A stretch of 64,000 nt of DNA from Melastoma dodecandrum (GCA_029817715.1 JARUPY010000397.1:7812001-7876000); one strand, 5' to 3'; positions 36,014 through 48,900 are shown, numbered from the stretch's first letter. Notes: generated by a model not told the origin, from the sequence alone. Program-made: numbers and translations.

Positions 36014-37782
36014 TCAACATCTCGAGCTCTCCACGAGCCTGAACCACTGGCTCGACGGATCACAACCTTGGTCCCCGCTCAAGCACTTGCACCCGCTCAT
36101 GACCACATTCATCTCCCGGTCCACGTCCAGGCAACCGATGGCTCGGCCGACTTCTGTAGCAATATGCATCCCACTGTCTGATATCGTCGCCCAGCTAGAT
36201 GTGTTACCCTGTCCAACCGTCACAGGTCTCCCCAGTCCGCCTGATTGCAGGTACTCCCGGGTACCTAATAACAGCAGCTTCTTCCGCGGGGTGTATATCC
36301 AAGCCTGGGGCTGCATGCAGGGTCCCAGCTTGAGTGACTGGGATCTGGAAGTCATCCTAACTACACACTGTCCCGTCAGCGGATGGAACATGATCACGGG
36401 CAAGTTTGTGTCGTGCAGTCCAGGCCCTGCATTTAGCGAAGACGCAAGACTTTCATAAAAATGAAGAATCTCGACCAGAATATGGCTCAACCGTACCTCG
36501 GAAGGGGGATTGAATGGCCGAAACCCGTTGAAGAAAGGTTGAGTTCCGGATCCCGGTCCAGCTCCGGTCGAGCACACCGAAGAACTCTTCCATATCTCTA
36601 ACACCCTGTCGGAAGTAGTAACTTCCTTGAAGGGACCACAGGGCGAAGTCAAGATCGTTCTCAGCCGCCCATCCAAGGAAGCAAGTCAAGAACCTGTTAT
36701 CGTTCTCGTTTGTTCCTCTCTCGTCGATTCCAAACTCACTCAGGAACAACGGAAAGCCGTTATCCAACACATAACCTGACATTCTCGTCTTCTGGCGTGA
36801 TATCCTGCCACACACTTGATTTAGGTTCTCATCCACCCAAGCGTTGCGGCTGTCTGAGAACGAGTACCAGTGGAGCTCGAACACAAGCTTCCTCGAGAAT
36901 GACACCCTGACAGGTCGGTCACGGAGGAACAATAGATCCATGTCAAAACCGAGTCCTGAAAGGATCACAAGGACCTTATGATTAGCCGCATGAACTGTCT
37001 CCGCTCCCCACTCCATGTACCTGTCAATTACCATTGTGAAATCTCTATCGGGACATGTTCTTACGTGACGAAGTCTGATATATAACACGATATAAAACGT
37101 ACTTGTACCAATCTTCCACGTTCTCGCGTGGACCTCGGAGCTCATTCCTCAAGCTCATGCCAACAACATTGTCAAATGCGATGGCGAGGGTGGCCATGCG
37201 ATGGAGACCTCTCAACCATAGGTCTGGGTCAAAGTATTTGTCACCGAAGAATCCATTACCGTCGCCACGAGAGCAACACCAGCCAGGAGTGCTTATATGG
37301 TTGTCGAGGATGACCATAACGCCGTTTCTCCGAAGGCTTGCCAACACGATCTTGAAGGCTTCGAGGACCGGGACGTCAACAATGGAAGGGTTATTGGACT
37401 GAATTCCAGCAATGTAATCGTCCAGCCCGAGGTTTCGAAAACTCTGTCTCACGGTCAGTGCCCCGAGAGTGTCGTTTGTTGCCATGTACAGCGCCCATGT
37501 GAACCTAACACAGTTAAACCCCATCGACCTGACCTTGGCAGCAATTGCATCGGCTGGTTGCCTGTGAAGCCCCTCGGCCAACATGGGCTGGAGATGAGAT
37601 GGCCAGTTGATGCAAGCAAGCTTCACCCGGTTCCCGCCTCCATCGACAATCCATCTCGAGCTTGTGTAGAGAGTCTGGGCTCCGACTGCCCCTAACCGAA
37701 AGATCAAACAGCTCAGAACCACCGTCGAGAACATGGAAACAGGGGAAATCCAGAACCGGACCGAAGCTCTTCCTCCAACCAT
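36014..37782 (-). CDS. Glycoside hydrolase family 5 (cellulase-like) secreted protein
   Basis: Three exons on the minus strand: 37782-37103, 37020-36497 and 36426-36014, joined by GT-AG introns of 82 and 70 bp. The total is 1617 bp, in frame throughout, encoding 538 residues. The N-terminus has a signal peptide (FSTVVLSCLIFRLGAVGA); an internal Met at residue 17 would also give a good signal. The GH5 barrel shows GFNCVRFTWALYM, VMVILDNHISTPGWCC, the acid/base Glu in MSLRNELRG and the nucleophile Glu in FPLFLSEFGID. The C-terminal 140 residues (HPLTGQCVVR, LGPCMQPQAW, SSQWFRL) resemble the ricin-B-like trefoil found in this plant group. It is predicted to act on a beta-linked wall polysaccharide outside the cell; the exact substrate is unknown. 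Confidence 0.9.
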
Positions 37783-38068
37783 GCTTTCCGAACCCGTGGC
37801 CGATAAGTCTTAAAATCTGAGTATGGTTTGGGTTCGGTTTGGGATTCATTTAAATGGAAGGATCATGCGTAATTTGCTTTTATCTAACAGATCTACTCCT
37901 AACAATCATTTGTTTTTCCGCAACAACACCAACGCGATGATTGCTCGATTTCATAAGCAAGTGCACGCAAAGATTGCATCAGCGTTCTGTAAATGTTAGA
38001 AAGGCAATGACCCTTCAAAAATTCCAAAATGTATGACTGCACTATGTACAGTATGACACAAATCATTC

Positions 38069-39824
38069 CTATAAGTGCAGCTTTATCTTCGTCACGATGT
38101 GGCAACGGCATATGGGGCATAGGGTCAGCGATTCGCCCCACTGGCTGCAAGTCTGCAGAGAGCACATGAAGCTTATTATGTGTCACCAGATCTATGACGG
38201 AATGTAGACGTGTTAAGAGAAAGGAATGTAATGTACCTGGTGGCCGCACCCAAAAGCCAAGTCCTTCGAACCACCTAAACATATCGGGCAAACCTGTCGA
38301 AGCCGATGAAACAACAAGGTTTAATCTCAACCTCCAGGAAGGATGATAAATAGCGACTTGATCAATACCCGACTGTCGTCCTGATAACTTGAAGTTGGGC
38401 TCGAGTCGACTGGCTTGGCAGTTTCTCTTTGTTGGAAGCTGCTTGGTGGGAATGCGTTGGTACCAAAGCTAGCAGAAGCGGGTGGCAGAAGAGGAACCTT
38501 CTTCGAACAGTTTCCCCTGCGCCGCTCAGTCATTCATGAAGTCCAAGAAGAAGAAATTATGAATTACCCTAATAGGTTAAGATTGACTGTGGCGAGATAT
38601 TGTGAAGGTATCTCCATCAGATCCTTCCTAGATGGATCGGCATTCTTCGACATGATTCCAGTGAAATTAACAAACTGTAGAAATCAAACACCATGTTGTT
38701 ATTACATAGCCAGCAATTGAAAGCGATGGAAATGGGTTAGCTTTGCAACCTGGAAGTTGTCAAAGGAGCGCGCCGGAATGTTGTCATCAAACTCCCTCAT
38801 CATATCCCACAGCCCATCTCCGACCCCGACCAGAACTATCGACAAGGGGAATTCACTGCAACCAAGAAGCAAGGTCGCTTAAGTAGTATACATATTCCAT
38901 ATTTCTGCCAATAAACAGCATGGCACACACCTTGCTTGAACGATCGCATCGATGGTCCTTTGTTCCTGCGGACTCAGGTGACCACGTTCAGTTTCAACAC
39001 TTCTTGTTACCTGCCCATCGGCAATAATGAGCAACACATGGTACTGTCCGCCACTCTTCTCGACAATGGACATGGCCATTTCGTTGATGGGAGAAAATGA
39101 TGTGGGTCCTGCGAGCCGGACATGGGGAACAATTGCTCTATATCGCTGGAGGACTTGCTCGAATCCATGGCAAAGTGCATCATCCCGGCAGAAGCTAAAG
39201 ACATCTTGATCATGTGTCAAAGCTGCAGCGTTTGATAAATCATCAACTCATATCATCAGTCGTTGTCACAGAGATGATGTTGGAACGAAGAAAAACAACA
39301 CAAGGTGTCGAAATGAAGCCATAGCAGGGAATCTTTGGTCGTCATCTAATTGACGCAAGGTCTTTCCAATGATTGAGATGGCTTGTTGGTAAGGATTAAG
39401 GCCAATATGATGCAAGCTATGGCGGTTGAACGACCTTGCCCCCGTCAATTCATTGCTCTTAGTGAAATCTACCCCAATAATAAGATTAACCGACTCAAGT
39501 TGGGATGCTCTCAGCGCATCGGAAACCTAGAACGACAATCAAATAATTTGCGAGGTGGGAACAACTAAACAAAAACAGGGGAAGCCAAAGAACAGGGCAG
39601 AAAACAGTGGAGTTCCTAACCTCTGACAAGGATCGGTAATTGTCAGGGATCCTGGAGTAGTTCCTCTTCGTACTGTTCCGTTGAAGGGGTGGCGGGGGAA
39701 CAGTCAAAGGAGCGGGGTATTGGCTATGCCCGTAGCAAGCATTGTAAGGTGGGGGAGGAGGAGGGTTGGTTTGGAAACCGTGGCGGTGGGACCGTCGACT
39801 GGACTTGGATCCGCTACCACCCAT
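38069..39824 (-). pseudogene. RGLG-like RING/VWA (copine-type) E3 ubiquitin ligase, frameshifted
   Basis: Eight exons are readable on the minus strand: 39824-39621, 39526-39302, 39222-38931, 38855-38750, 38674-38568, 38516-38369, 38293-38237 and 38152-38069. The N-terminus is MGGSGSKSS (a Gly-2 that could be myristoylated) and Pro-rich. The copine/VWA domain follows, with the metal-site segment GVDFTKSNE, GPTSFSPI, QYHVLLIIADGQVTRSV and IVLVGVGDG. The C-terminal RING has VCPICLGG, FGCGHQTC, SQW and CPICRCH. Exon 2 needs one extra base near 39333 (CCAAAG before ATTCCC) to keep frame. In the RING, the second Cys of the C-x2-C pair is Trp. About eight residues are missing before LMEIPSQY, and one intron (38517-38567) is only 51 bp. 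It is either a decaying copy or a sequence error plus a diverged paralogue. Confidence 0.78.
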
Positions 39825-40755
39825 GATTGTAATACTAAGGAAGGAGGTGAGGGGCTTTTTTGCCTGGGAATACTATATAGCAAATCAATGAAAGGGGGAG
39901 GAAAGTTGACAGAATTATAGTCTTTCCATAATACAGAAGAGAGAGAGAGAGGGATTTATTAAAAAAAAAATCAATAGCCTACAAGAAGAAGAGGTGCAGA
40001 TCGTTTTTATATCACGTTGTTTTCCAGATTTTCTTAAAAAAATAAATAAAATCAAGCAGATTCTTCTTGATCCTCAGAAAGTTGATAGATCTTATCTATA
40101 TGAAACAGTATCAAGCAAAATAGGATTACTTAGATTATTAAGAAAAAAAAAAGAGGTCACTCTGCCCTGATTTTGTGGGTTTTATGTTCATAACTAAAAC
40201 GGGTAAGGGCTTACCTGTTATGTCGTCTTTCTTCCTCATTACGCGTTTTGCTGTTTTCTTTTCCTGGGAAGAAGGAGAGATTGGTCCACAGTGTGATTTT
40301 CTTTTTGGTTGGTCATGCGCGTGCAATCAAATAAGCCTTCTCTTTGTTTGGCCTTTGCAATTTTCTTTTCTCTCTCTAATGGTGTGTTTGGGTGTTATTA
40401 TTATTGAGATGATGAAGTATGAAAAGATTGTAGCAGTTCAGCTCAGTCACTAACATCCGGTTAAAGAAAGCTTTCTCAGAAGTGTATAACATGTGTATCA
40501 CTATGCATAAGATCAATGAAACAACGCAGAAGATCACCTATTAGTCTTGCTACCGCATGTCCGAAATCTTACCACGATATAGCAATATATCAATCCAAAA
40601 CATACAGATCCCAGATCCATTAATCGTAAGTAAAACACCACATCCACTCAACTCGTGCCGAATGGACGAGGCAAAATTCCAGAAGCACAAGGCAGAGTAG
40701 TAAGCCACGAAACAACAGTCGATAGGCATTATCACCTTACTTAATAACATTCACC
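39825..40755. other. Intergenic region between RGLG-like and CWC21-like genes
   Basis: A GA repeat (gagagagagagag, about 39940-39952) lies upstream of the RGLG-like gene and may be part of its 5' region. Poly-A runs occur near 39960 and 40141. I see no coding sequence. Confidence 0.5.
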
Positions 40756-42694
40756 TTAGTTTCTCTGCCTTGGGTGGTTATGCATGTGACTACCATGAAA
40801 CCTCTCACGAGATCTTGGTTCACCATACCTACCCATCTTCGAGTCTGTAAGTCCATCATCCCTGTCCTCATCCCTCGTTCCTTGATGCTCTGCATCCCTT
40901 TGAGAGTACCTTCCACTACCGTGCTTGTCGGATTTCTCAGAATCAGAATCATCTTCACTGTCCAGCCTCCTGCCTCTCTTATACTCGACACGATCATCAT
41001 AACTGTCATGCCTCCTGCCTCTCTTATACTCGACACGGTCATCATCAATGTCATGCCTCCTGCTAGTCCTCTTGTACTTGTCATCATCAACATCATGCCT
41101 CATGCTAGTCCTCTTGTACTTATCATGGTCATCATCAACGTCATGCCTCCTGCTAGTCCTCTTGTACTTGTCACGGTCATCATCACTGTCCAGCCTCCTG
41201 CTAGTCCTCTTGTACTTGTCAGGGTCATCATCACTGTCCAGCCTCCTGCTAGTCCTCTTGTACTTGTCACGGTCATCATCACTGTCCAGCCTCCTTCTAG
41301 CCCTCATATACTTACCACGATCATCGTCATTGTCCTGTCTCCTGCTAGTCCTCATATCCTTATTGCGGTCATCATCACTGTCCTGCCTCCTGCTAGTCCT
41401 CAAATGCTTATTGCGGTCAAACTCCGAATCATCATCAGAATCTTGCTTCCTATTAAGATCCCGGGTCCAACCAGATGGTATCATAGGCTGATCTTTTCTC
41501 CTGACCAACTCAGGATCAACTTCAGGTTCTTCTTCTGAATCGTTATCCTTATCACCATCTCTTGGATCACCCCTCTTCTTGCGCAAAGAGGGTTCATCTG
41601 AAGCGTCATCGTCAGAGTCATGCCTTCTTTGCGATTTTTTATCCTTCTTTGAATCCTTCCTAGAATGCCTCCTTTCGTACTTTTCACTGTCTGAAGACAG
41701 GTCAGATCCATCTGATTCATATTTCCTACTTCTTTTACTCTTTGATTTTCTAGGCCTCCTGCTCACTTTCTCCTCAGATTCACTATCCTGTCTCTCTCGC
41801 TTCTTCACAACAACACTTTCCTTTTCATTGCTGTCCTCCATGCCAGAGGAATCATCGTCAATTCTCTCCTTTCTTCCATGTCTCGTCTTCTCCTTCTCCT
41901 TCTTCTTCCGAGCATCCCTGCTGCTGATATTCTCGTCTTCCTCCAACTTTGACTTATCTTCCTGCTGCTTCTTGGAACTGTAACCCCTATCAAGGAAAGC
42001 ATGCTCACGCCTCTCGACCTGGGAGCCCTTGTGGGAGTCTTTGGGGTCATACTCCCCTTCCTCTAGACTCTGCTTTGTCAGATCTATGCCCAGTGCAGCC
42101 CTGAATGTTTCCATCTGCTTCTCCTTTCTAGCAGCAATCTGATGCGTTTGAGTGTCAGAGATCCTGAAGGCCAAAAATACACCAAGAAACGTTTAACTAT
42201 GAAAATCCAGCCAACTCAATTCGTTACACAAGACAGGCTAAAATCCCCCAATTAAAAGAATTAACTTCTTCACCCAATACATACACCCACAAATTCGAAA
42301 CGGGATGACACAAACGAGGAAGAAGAGGACACAGTTACTTCTTATCGGTGCCAAGGATGGCGGCAGGACCCCCACTGGCCTCAGAGGCGGCGGCGGCTTC
42401 AAGAGTCTCCCTAGCCTCACTCAGCTTCTCAGCGATCTCCGACTCGGTATAGCCCTGGTCAGAGAGCTTGTCCTCAAGCACGACGAGTTTGAGCTCGATC
42501 TGACGCTTGCGATCATGCTCGAGAATCTCCTTGTTGGGCTTCCTGGTGACCCCGGCGGTTCCTTGGTCGCCCTCGAAACCCCGGGTGGAATCTGCGACGC
42601 GGCCGGTCTTTGGCTTAACGAAGAACTTGTTGGTCTGGATGTAACCGTTGGTTCCCGACCCCCTTGGGGTCTGTAACCCTATCCCGTTGTACAT
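40756..42694 (-). CDS. CWC21/SRRM2-like spliceosome-associated RS-rich protein
   Basis: Two exons on the minus strand (42694-42339 and 42163-40756) with one 175-bp intron encode 587 residues. The start is fixed by the conserved N-terminus [20 protein letters not shown]; an ATG 18 bases upstream is in frame but not conserved. A cwf21 domain follows at about residues 50-100 ([19 protein letters not shown]), and [19 protein letters not shown] is a known continuation. The rest is a long Arg/Ser/Asp-rich tail. It includes about ten tandem copies of a 16-residue unit ([16 protein letters not shown]) encoded by a 48-bp minisatellite. Members of this family bind the catalytic spliceosome near Prp8. 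It is transcribed divergently from the AFC2-like kinase. Confidence 0.9.
40965..41440 (-). repeat. Coding minisatellite, 48-bp unit (some 42-54 bp)
   Basis: About ten head-to-tail copies encode the unit (D/R)[16 protein letters not shown]. Units near the middle (41130-41290) are almost identical; outer units are more diverged and some lack two residues. It lies within the RS-rich tail of the CWC21-like protein. Confidence 0.85.
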
Positions 42695-42746
42695 ATTCCC
42701 CCTCCACCTCAAATATCCTCAAGCGGAGGAAGATTGTAAAAACTAC

Positions 42747-42754
42747 TAGGGTTT
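42747..42754 (-). promoter_or_regulatory. Telo-box upstream of the CWC21-like gene
   Basis: On the minus strand it reads AAACCCTA, about 55 bases before the start codon, a common position for telo-boxes in plant housekeeping promoters and 5' UTRs. Confidence 0.55.
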
Positions 42755-42811
42755 CGAAATTTAAAAGGGAGAGGATGAAATGGGGGAGGGGCAATCTTTT
42801 TGTTTGCATTT

Positions 42812-42842
42812 TGGGCCTAGCTAGAGTTGGGCTCTAGGCCCA
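42812..42842. promoter_or_regulatory. Site II (TGGGCY) cluster in shared promoter
   Basis: Three motifs lie within 31 bp: TGGGCC (42812), TGGGCT (42828) and GGCCCA (42837, the reverse orientation). A TATATAT follows at 42844. Site II clusters are bound by TCP factors and mark proliferating-cell genes. The cluster lies between the divergent CWC21-like and AFC2-like genes. Confidence 0.6.
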
Positions 42843-43269
42843 TTATATATTGGATTTTATGTCCGTTGACGCTTTCTTATTATCTGTTTTCTTTTCCTAA
42901 TGAGTGAAGTAATATTTATATTGTATTTGTAATGTTTTATTTTCTAATCCAACGGACAACGTCAATCCTTTAGACAGCCGATCCGACGACCAGGAAACCT
43001 CGTACAGAAAACGACGCTGTATGATCGACGAAAAATCAAAATAAAAAAATAATTAATAAATTAAAAAAAAAAGGAGGAGGGGGGGCGCATTTCTTTCTAC
43101 TGTTCTTCTTCATCTTCCCCCCTCCATCTTCTTACCGAGAGAAAGAGAGGGGGAAGGGAAGATAACAGAGAATCAACAAGACACGAGGAAGGGATCGACC
43201 TCTTTTCTTTTTTTTTTATCCGTGAAATCAGCTGGGAGTAAGTCCTTCTTTTTCTTAATTTAAAGGAAA

Positions 43270-45975
43270 ATGGATTACTTCTCCGAATTCCCTCGTCGTC
43301 CCAGGAAGAGGCCCCGTTTGGCTTGGGATTCATTCCCAAAGGTAAAAATCTCGACTTCATTCTCTTCCTCCTACCCCAATTTAGGGCTTTCGTTCGGTGT
43401 TTCAGCTCGTTGTTTGGGGGTTAATTGGGGTGTGAAATCGTGTCTCGTGGAGTCAGAGGGTTGTAGGTGTGAAAAAGTGGGTTATTGAAGGGATTTCAGT
43501 GATTTGGATTGGGTGGAGGGTTTTTTTTTTCTCGGCTTTCTGATAATTGTTTTTGTTTTTCCCGTGATTTTTGGGACTGAATGAATGTGGTGTAGTCCCA
43601 GTTGGGGGGCTATTACGAGCAGGATCTGGGCAATGTCGCAAGCTTTGGCAGCCACCCGAGATTGCTCCCCGAGCACGGTAACCCTTTCCTTAAGGGATTG
43701 GATCAAAGGGGTTCACCCCCATGGCGAGACGATGACAAGGATGGGCATTACATGTTCGCTATCGGGGATAATTTGACTCCTCGATGTACTGTTGCTGAAA
43801 TAATCGCTTTTGGGATTCTGGTATGCTGATGTTTGTCTTCTGATTATTTTCCTTTCTTCTGTGTGCTGTGTTTGTATGCAGATAAAATTGGAAAGAAAAT
43901 CGGGGAAGGTATGTTTCATTGGCATCGAGATTGTTTCTTGGTAGGACAGGATGTCTATGCTGAGTGAGTTTATTCATATGCAGGTACTTTTGGTCAGGTT
44001 TTAGAATGTTGGGATAGAGACACCAAAGAGATGGTTGCCATAAAAGTCGTTCGGAGTATAAAAAAGTACCGGGAAGCTGCTATGATAGAAATCGATGTGC
44101 TTCAATTGCTCGGAAAATACGATAGAACAGGCAGCCGGTGAGGATGTTTGAACTCTTGCTTTGAGATTTTTAATTCATTGGGTAGTTTGAATCGTCACGT
44201 GATTTCTTGACTGGGTTATTTATTTGCAGCTGTGTTCAAATACGGAATTGGTTTGATTATCGTAATCACATATGTATAGTGAGTAACGTGCTTGATTTTT
44301 TTGGTTTTCTCTTTTCCCCTCTAGAATGATACATTTGGCCCCAGGTTAATGCTTACGGCTAATTTAAATTGGTGTTATCAGGTTTTTGAGATGCTTGGTC
44401 CAAGCTTGTTCGATTTTCTAAGGAAAAACAATTATCGCCCCTTTCCGGTCGATCTTGTTAGAGAGCTGGGAAGACAGCTTTTGGAATGTGTAGCATGTGC
44501 GCAATTGTTCTCCCTTTTAGGCTATTCACTTTCTTGGAGCTCGTCCGACTGTTCCAGTGCCTATCAGATTGGCCTTCATTGAATTTTATCGCATTACTAT
44601 AGCTGCCTTGTTTCCTTCACTGATCAAGTTTCATTTTTCTAGTAGCAATTGGATGGGGCGATTGAGTAAAATTTTTCAATCACCAAGTATTTTTTGGAAA
44701 TTATCAAAGAAAATTAATGTATTTCCTGAGCATCATAAAGCTAAGTTCTTGATATGTCTTTTGTGGATAATTTTGCACCAATGATTTAATCCTTCTATGC
44801 ATCCGATTCCTGCAGTTTTGCATGATATGAGCCTCATCCACACTGATTTGAAGCCGGAGAACATACTCTTTGTTTCGTCAGAGCATGTTAGAGTACCTGA
44901 GTACAAGGTCATTGTGCACTTGAAATATCCATCTAGAAAATCTTCATATGCAGTTCCTGACTTGTACTTGTCAAATTACTTTTTATTGTTTTCCGGGATA
45001 ATAATTGCTTCTTGTATGGCATAACAGGTTAATTCCCCAGCACACAGAGAAGTTGTCCTCTATAAGAGGTTACCTAAGTCGAGCTCGATAAAGGTAATTG
45101 ACTTTGGGAGCACTGCTTATGGCCACCGAAGTCACAATTATATCGTATCTACCAGGCACTATCGAGCTCCCGAGGTTATTCTTGGTATTTTCCGTTGCCT
45201 AGCTTTGTCAATGTTCTCCTAAATTCGTCCATTCTGGAGGACTGATAGATGTTGAAAACTCTTTTCAGGGCTAGGATGGAGTTATCCATGTGACATTTGG
45301 AGCGTTGGCTGTATCTTAGTGGAGCTTTGCTCAGTATGTAGATAGTCGTCACTGAATATTTTTCTTGATGAATGAGGTTAGTTTGAGCAAATTTTGATGC
45401 TGAAAACTGTGTGCTTTCCAGGGATCAGCATTATTTCAGACCCATGAGAACTTAGAGCACCTAGCTATGATGGAGAGGGTTTTAGGGCCAATACCTCAAC
45501 ACATGCTAAAACGGGTTGAGTAAGTTCATTCTTTCTTTTTCAATCATCTGAGGAAGGTTTGTTTTTAATTGTCTTTTCACGAGTGCTGATAATTGCTTGA
45601 GCAGCCGACACGCTGAGAAGTATGTCAAAAGGGGCAGATTGGACTGGCCGGAGGGGGCAACTTCCCGGGAGAGCATTAAATCGGTTCTCAAGTTACCTCG
45701 CATAGAGGTCTTTTGTCTGCTTCATTTGTATTCTCTCGAGAGGAACAGTTTCATAAGTTTTTGTCAATTAAGTTCCATGGGTAAATGAGTCACATGACTG
45801 GGTAAAACTTTTTATGCCCTGGCAGAACTTGATAATGCAGCATGTTGATCACTCGGCTGGCGACCTAATCGATCTCGTGCAGAATCTGCTCAGGTATGAA
45901 CCAGCCAACAGGATCACCGCCCATCAAGCCCTGAGGCATCCCTTCTTTTCGAGAGACCGGTACCGAAGATACTAG
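43270..45975 (+). CDS. AFC2: LAMMER-type (CLK) protein kinase, AFC2-like
   Basis: Twelve exons: 43270-43341, 43596-43785, 43882-43908, 43984-44137, 44230-44278, 44382-44496, 44816-44907, 45028-45184, 45269-45333, 45422-45519, 45605-45707 and 45826-45975. They sum to 1272 bp, all in phase, encoding 423 residues. All introns are GT-AG. The kinase domain begins with [15 protein letters not shown]. Lys is in MVAIKVV, the catalytic loop is HTDLKPEN and the metal loop DFGS. The family signature [12 protein letters not shown] is exact. The C-lobe ends at [12 protein letters not shown]. These nuclear dual-specificity kinases phosphorylate SR splicing factors. Length and N-terminus ([12 protein letters not shown]) fit AFC2 best among the three Arabidopsis members; that orthology is inference. 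Confidence 0.96.
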
Positions 45976-48900
45976 TCGGAAAAATGGTTTTGCCCCAGAT
46001 ACTAAGGCTGCAGCACGCATGGGGGTAGTGGCAGTTAAAGTGATACGAAGTTGTGTACTTGAACTTCGCTGCTAAGTGGGTGGCCAAATGGATCGGTCAG
46101 CGCAGCTGGTGGGATTATTGCATGTAGCCAATATCCCTTTGTATTTTTAACACGTAACGAGGGGGGCCAAGATTTGTATCAGTCAGAGGACTGAGATGTC
46201 TTTACCAATGCAATGGTCAGGTTGTCCCCTTCGTCTTTTAAACTCATCTTAGCAACTTTCTCTTCTTCGTACGTACTTCGTGTGTCTGAGATGCTGGAAA
46301 AGGATTGTGGACTTGCCGGTCAGTTTAATTGTACCATGAGAAGTTCTGATAGAAAAGAATCTCTCATCAATCAATGACAGTAAGCTCGGGTTTATCACTC
46401 CTGAATTTTGAATAACCCAACCAGGGGTGATTTACAACATCATACAGGTCATTTCTCTGCCTCAGAAGAACAACTACGCCACCTGTAGCTGGTTAATGAT
46501 TTTAACCAGAAAGAGACTTAGGTAGATCAATAGAAAGCATAAACAGTAGAAGATATTGCTTCAAACAGCAGCATTGTTGTAGCAAGGCTAAGGTTGACCA
46601 CATTTCTTGTGGAACAACAATAATGATCAGTAACTCGGTCGATCTCAGCACTGGAGAAAGTCAATGCGCTGCTACTTCCCGCAGAATTGTTCACAAGAAT
46701 CGGCCAGGGCTCCCACTCCTCCAGTTTTACATCTGACTAAAAAAGTAAGGTACTTCAAGGGAGCAGATGTGTTCCAAGTACACCATCATTTCCCAGAGGG
46801 CCTTTGCCAAAAGAATTTTCAATTAATGTTAATTCCTGAAGGAGATGTATTCCAGAGCAGCCTCTTCCGAAAAGGAAACAACAATTATGGAGTGGTCAGG
46901 TGCAAGAAAATTGCTTATATGCAATCTACCTTCTCAACAAGACCGTTCGAGAGGCAGAACACTAATATCTGTCCCTTCCTTGTATGAGGGAAAAAGTAAG
47001 TCAGGACTATGCAATGTTGCAGGGCTGGAGCCTAATGAGGCTAATGATAACCAAAGATACCTGAGATCAAGTTCAGTGAGAGCTTTGTAATTGATTCATT
47101 TTGGTAACAACAATAGATAGAGTAAACAAAAAGCATGAGATATGGAGAAATGATCCTCAGAGAATCACAACAGAAGATAAGTCATCTACAGACATCATAA
47201 CATTATTACATCTTTCATCAACGGACTCGAAATCTAACAATTACCAATGGTCATTAAAACGAGTTCAGATGACCAAGAAACGATACCACTCGTCACACCA
47301 GCAGTTGGCAACAAGAGAGTGTACTCTTCGGAGAGTCAGAACACTCAACGCAAACTAAGGGCATACCAGTAATTCAGTTTCCAAATTAATCAGCTGAATA
47401 AACTTCTACTTCATATTTTCACAAAACTGACCCACTTAAACGGCCTTGGATAAGATTGGAAAAAATACACGACTTGTGATCGCCAGACCAACAATTGCCC
47501 TATAACTCTAAGGACTCACACCAAAACATAATGAAAATGAATCAACCAAATTATTTTAGTGCTGCTGTTTCAATTTCACGGTCTTAATAATGTGACTCGT
47601 TTCACTTGCACAAAATTTTATCCATGTCAACAGAATTACTTCCCAATGCAATATGAAAGCCAATGGTGTATCAGAGGCTCATTGAGTAGTCAATTCTTCC
47701 CAAACCCATAGTTTCTCAAATTTTGTACTTACTGAGCTTCGTGATCCACTAATTACTATTTCTTTTCTTCAAGTTAAACTGCATGCAACTATTTTCTGTT
47801 TTAGTTACAATTATTTTATCACGTGATACCAACTGCTTGTTAACAACCTGGTCAACCTTCTAAAACATATCTGAATCAGTAACACAAAAGTGAACAAAAT
47901 AACACTAGACCAGCCAGGTGCAACAGTGTCCTCACAGGAAAAACATGAAATGGAAATATTATTTGGGTTTGACTTATTACTAAGAAGTGACTGTTGTTGC
48001 TAGTTTGACCCATGTTATTATCAAATTGACAGTTTTTCCAAGTCAGTAGCATGTGGCACATTACGACGTCCATTGTTAAGGGATTATGGCAGCTACCACT
48101 CACATTCCAGTGCGACTTGTTCGTGTTCAGCAGCAGTACTAAGGGATTACAAAGACACCCAACTGCAGGGGATTGGCAAGTTATCAGAGACAGCATCTTA
48201 GCCTGCAGAAGCAACATATGACAAATTCATCTTTCAGAAGCACAAGTTCCCGTCTCCAGAGAATTCAAAATAATGGTTACATCAATATATATACTCTGCC
48301 ATATAAAAAACAGCACTAAAAATACCTCAAACCACTAAAGCCAGATGGATAGACTACCTTGATGATGTAAGGCTTGGGAACGTCAATAATCCAGGTTCAA
48401 ACAGATAACAGATCTTCTTGGTGCTTTTAAAAATTGACAAGAGATGCATGGATGTCAAAAGCTGCAACCAGACAAGCACGGGATTAGGTTTTAACAGAAT
48501 CCATAAGTCTAGTGGGACATCAATAAATACTATGACCACGACAGATGACGATCATAGGCAAAGTCCCAGCTATCCTTTCTGGCAATGGGATTTCAAGCTG
48601 GAGATGCACAGGTTAGGACTTTTCACTGAAGAGAGCATCACAATAATATCTTTGCAAAAAGATAGTAATAAGCTTGCAACGCCCAACCATCACAGACATC
48701 TTGAAAGTATTGAAACTTTGAGCTTTAGGGGTCTATGTTCGTAGAACAAAGCTAGTTAATATGATAAATCAGGAGAGCACCAAAACCAGCTGAAATGAAA
48801 CTTTATGGGTTCTTAAAAATGACCAACCTTCAAAATATTTGTCTTTGCAAGTTCAAACACTTCATCCTTGATACATAATGCTACAATTGAAACAGATTTA

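Noticed and set aside
41000..41400. CRISPR-like array because of regular repeat spacing
   Set aside because: The units are contiguous coding repeats without unique spacers, and the sequence is a plant genome.
40774..41538. A 254-codon plus-strand frame and other long frames antisense to the CWC21-like gene
   Set aside because: They arise from the 48-bp tandem repeats read on the wrong strand. The minus-strand gene has conserved family domains and splice sites.
46664..46987. 107-codon plus-strand frame downstream of the kinase
   Set aside because: No recognisable motif; too little to call a gene without transcript data.
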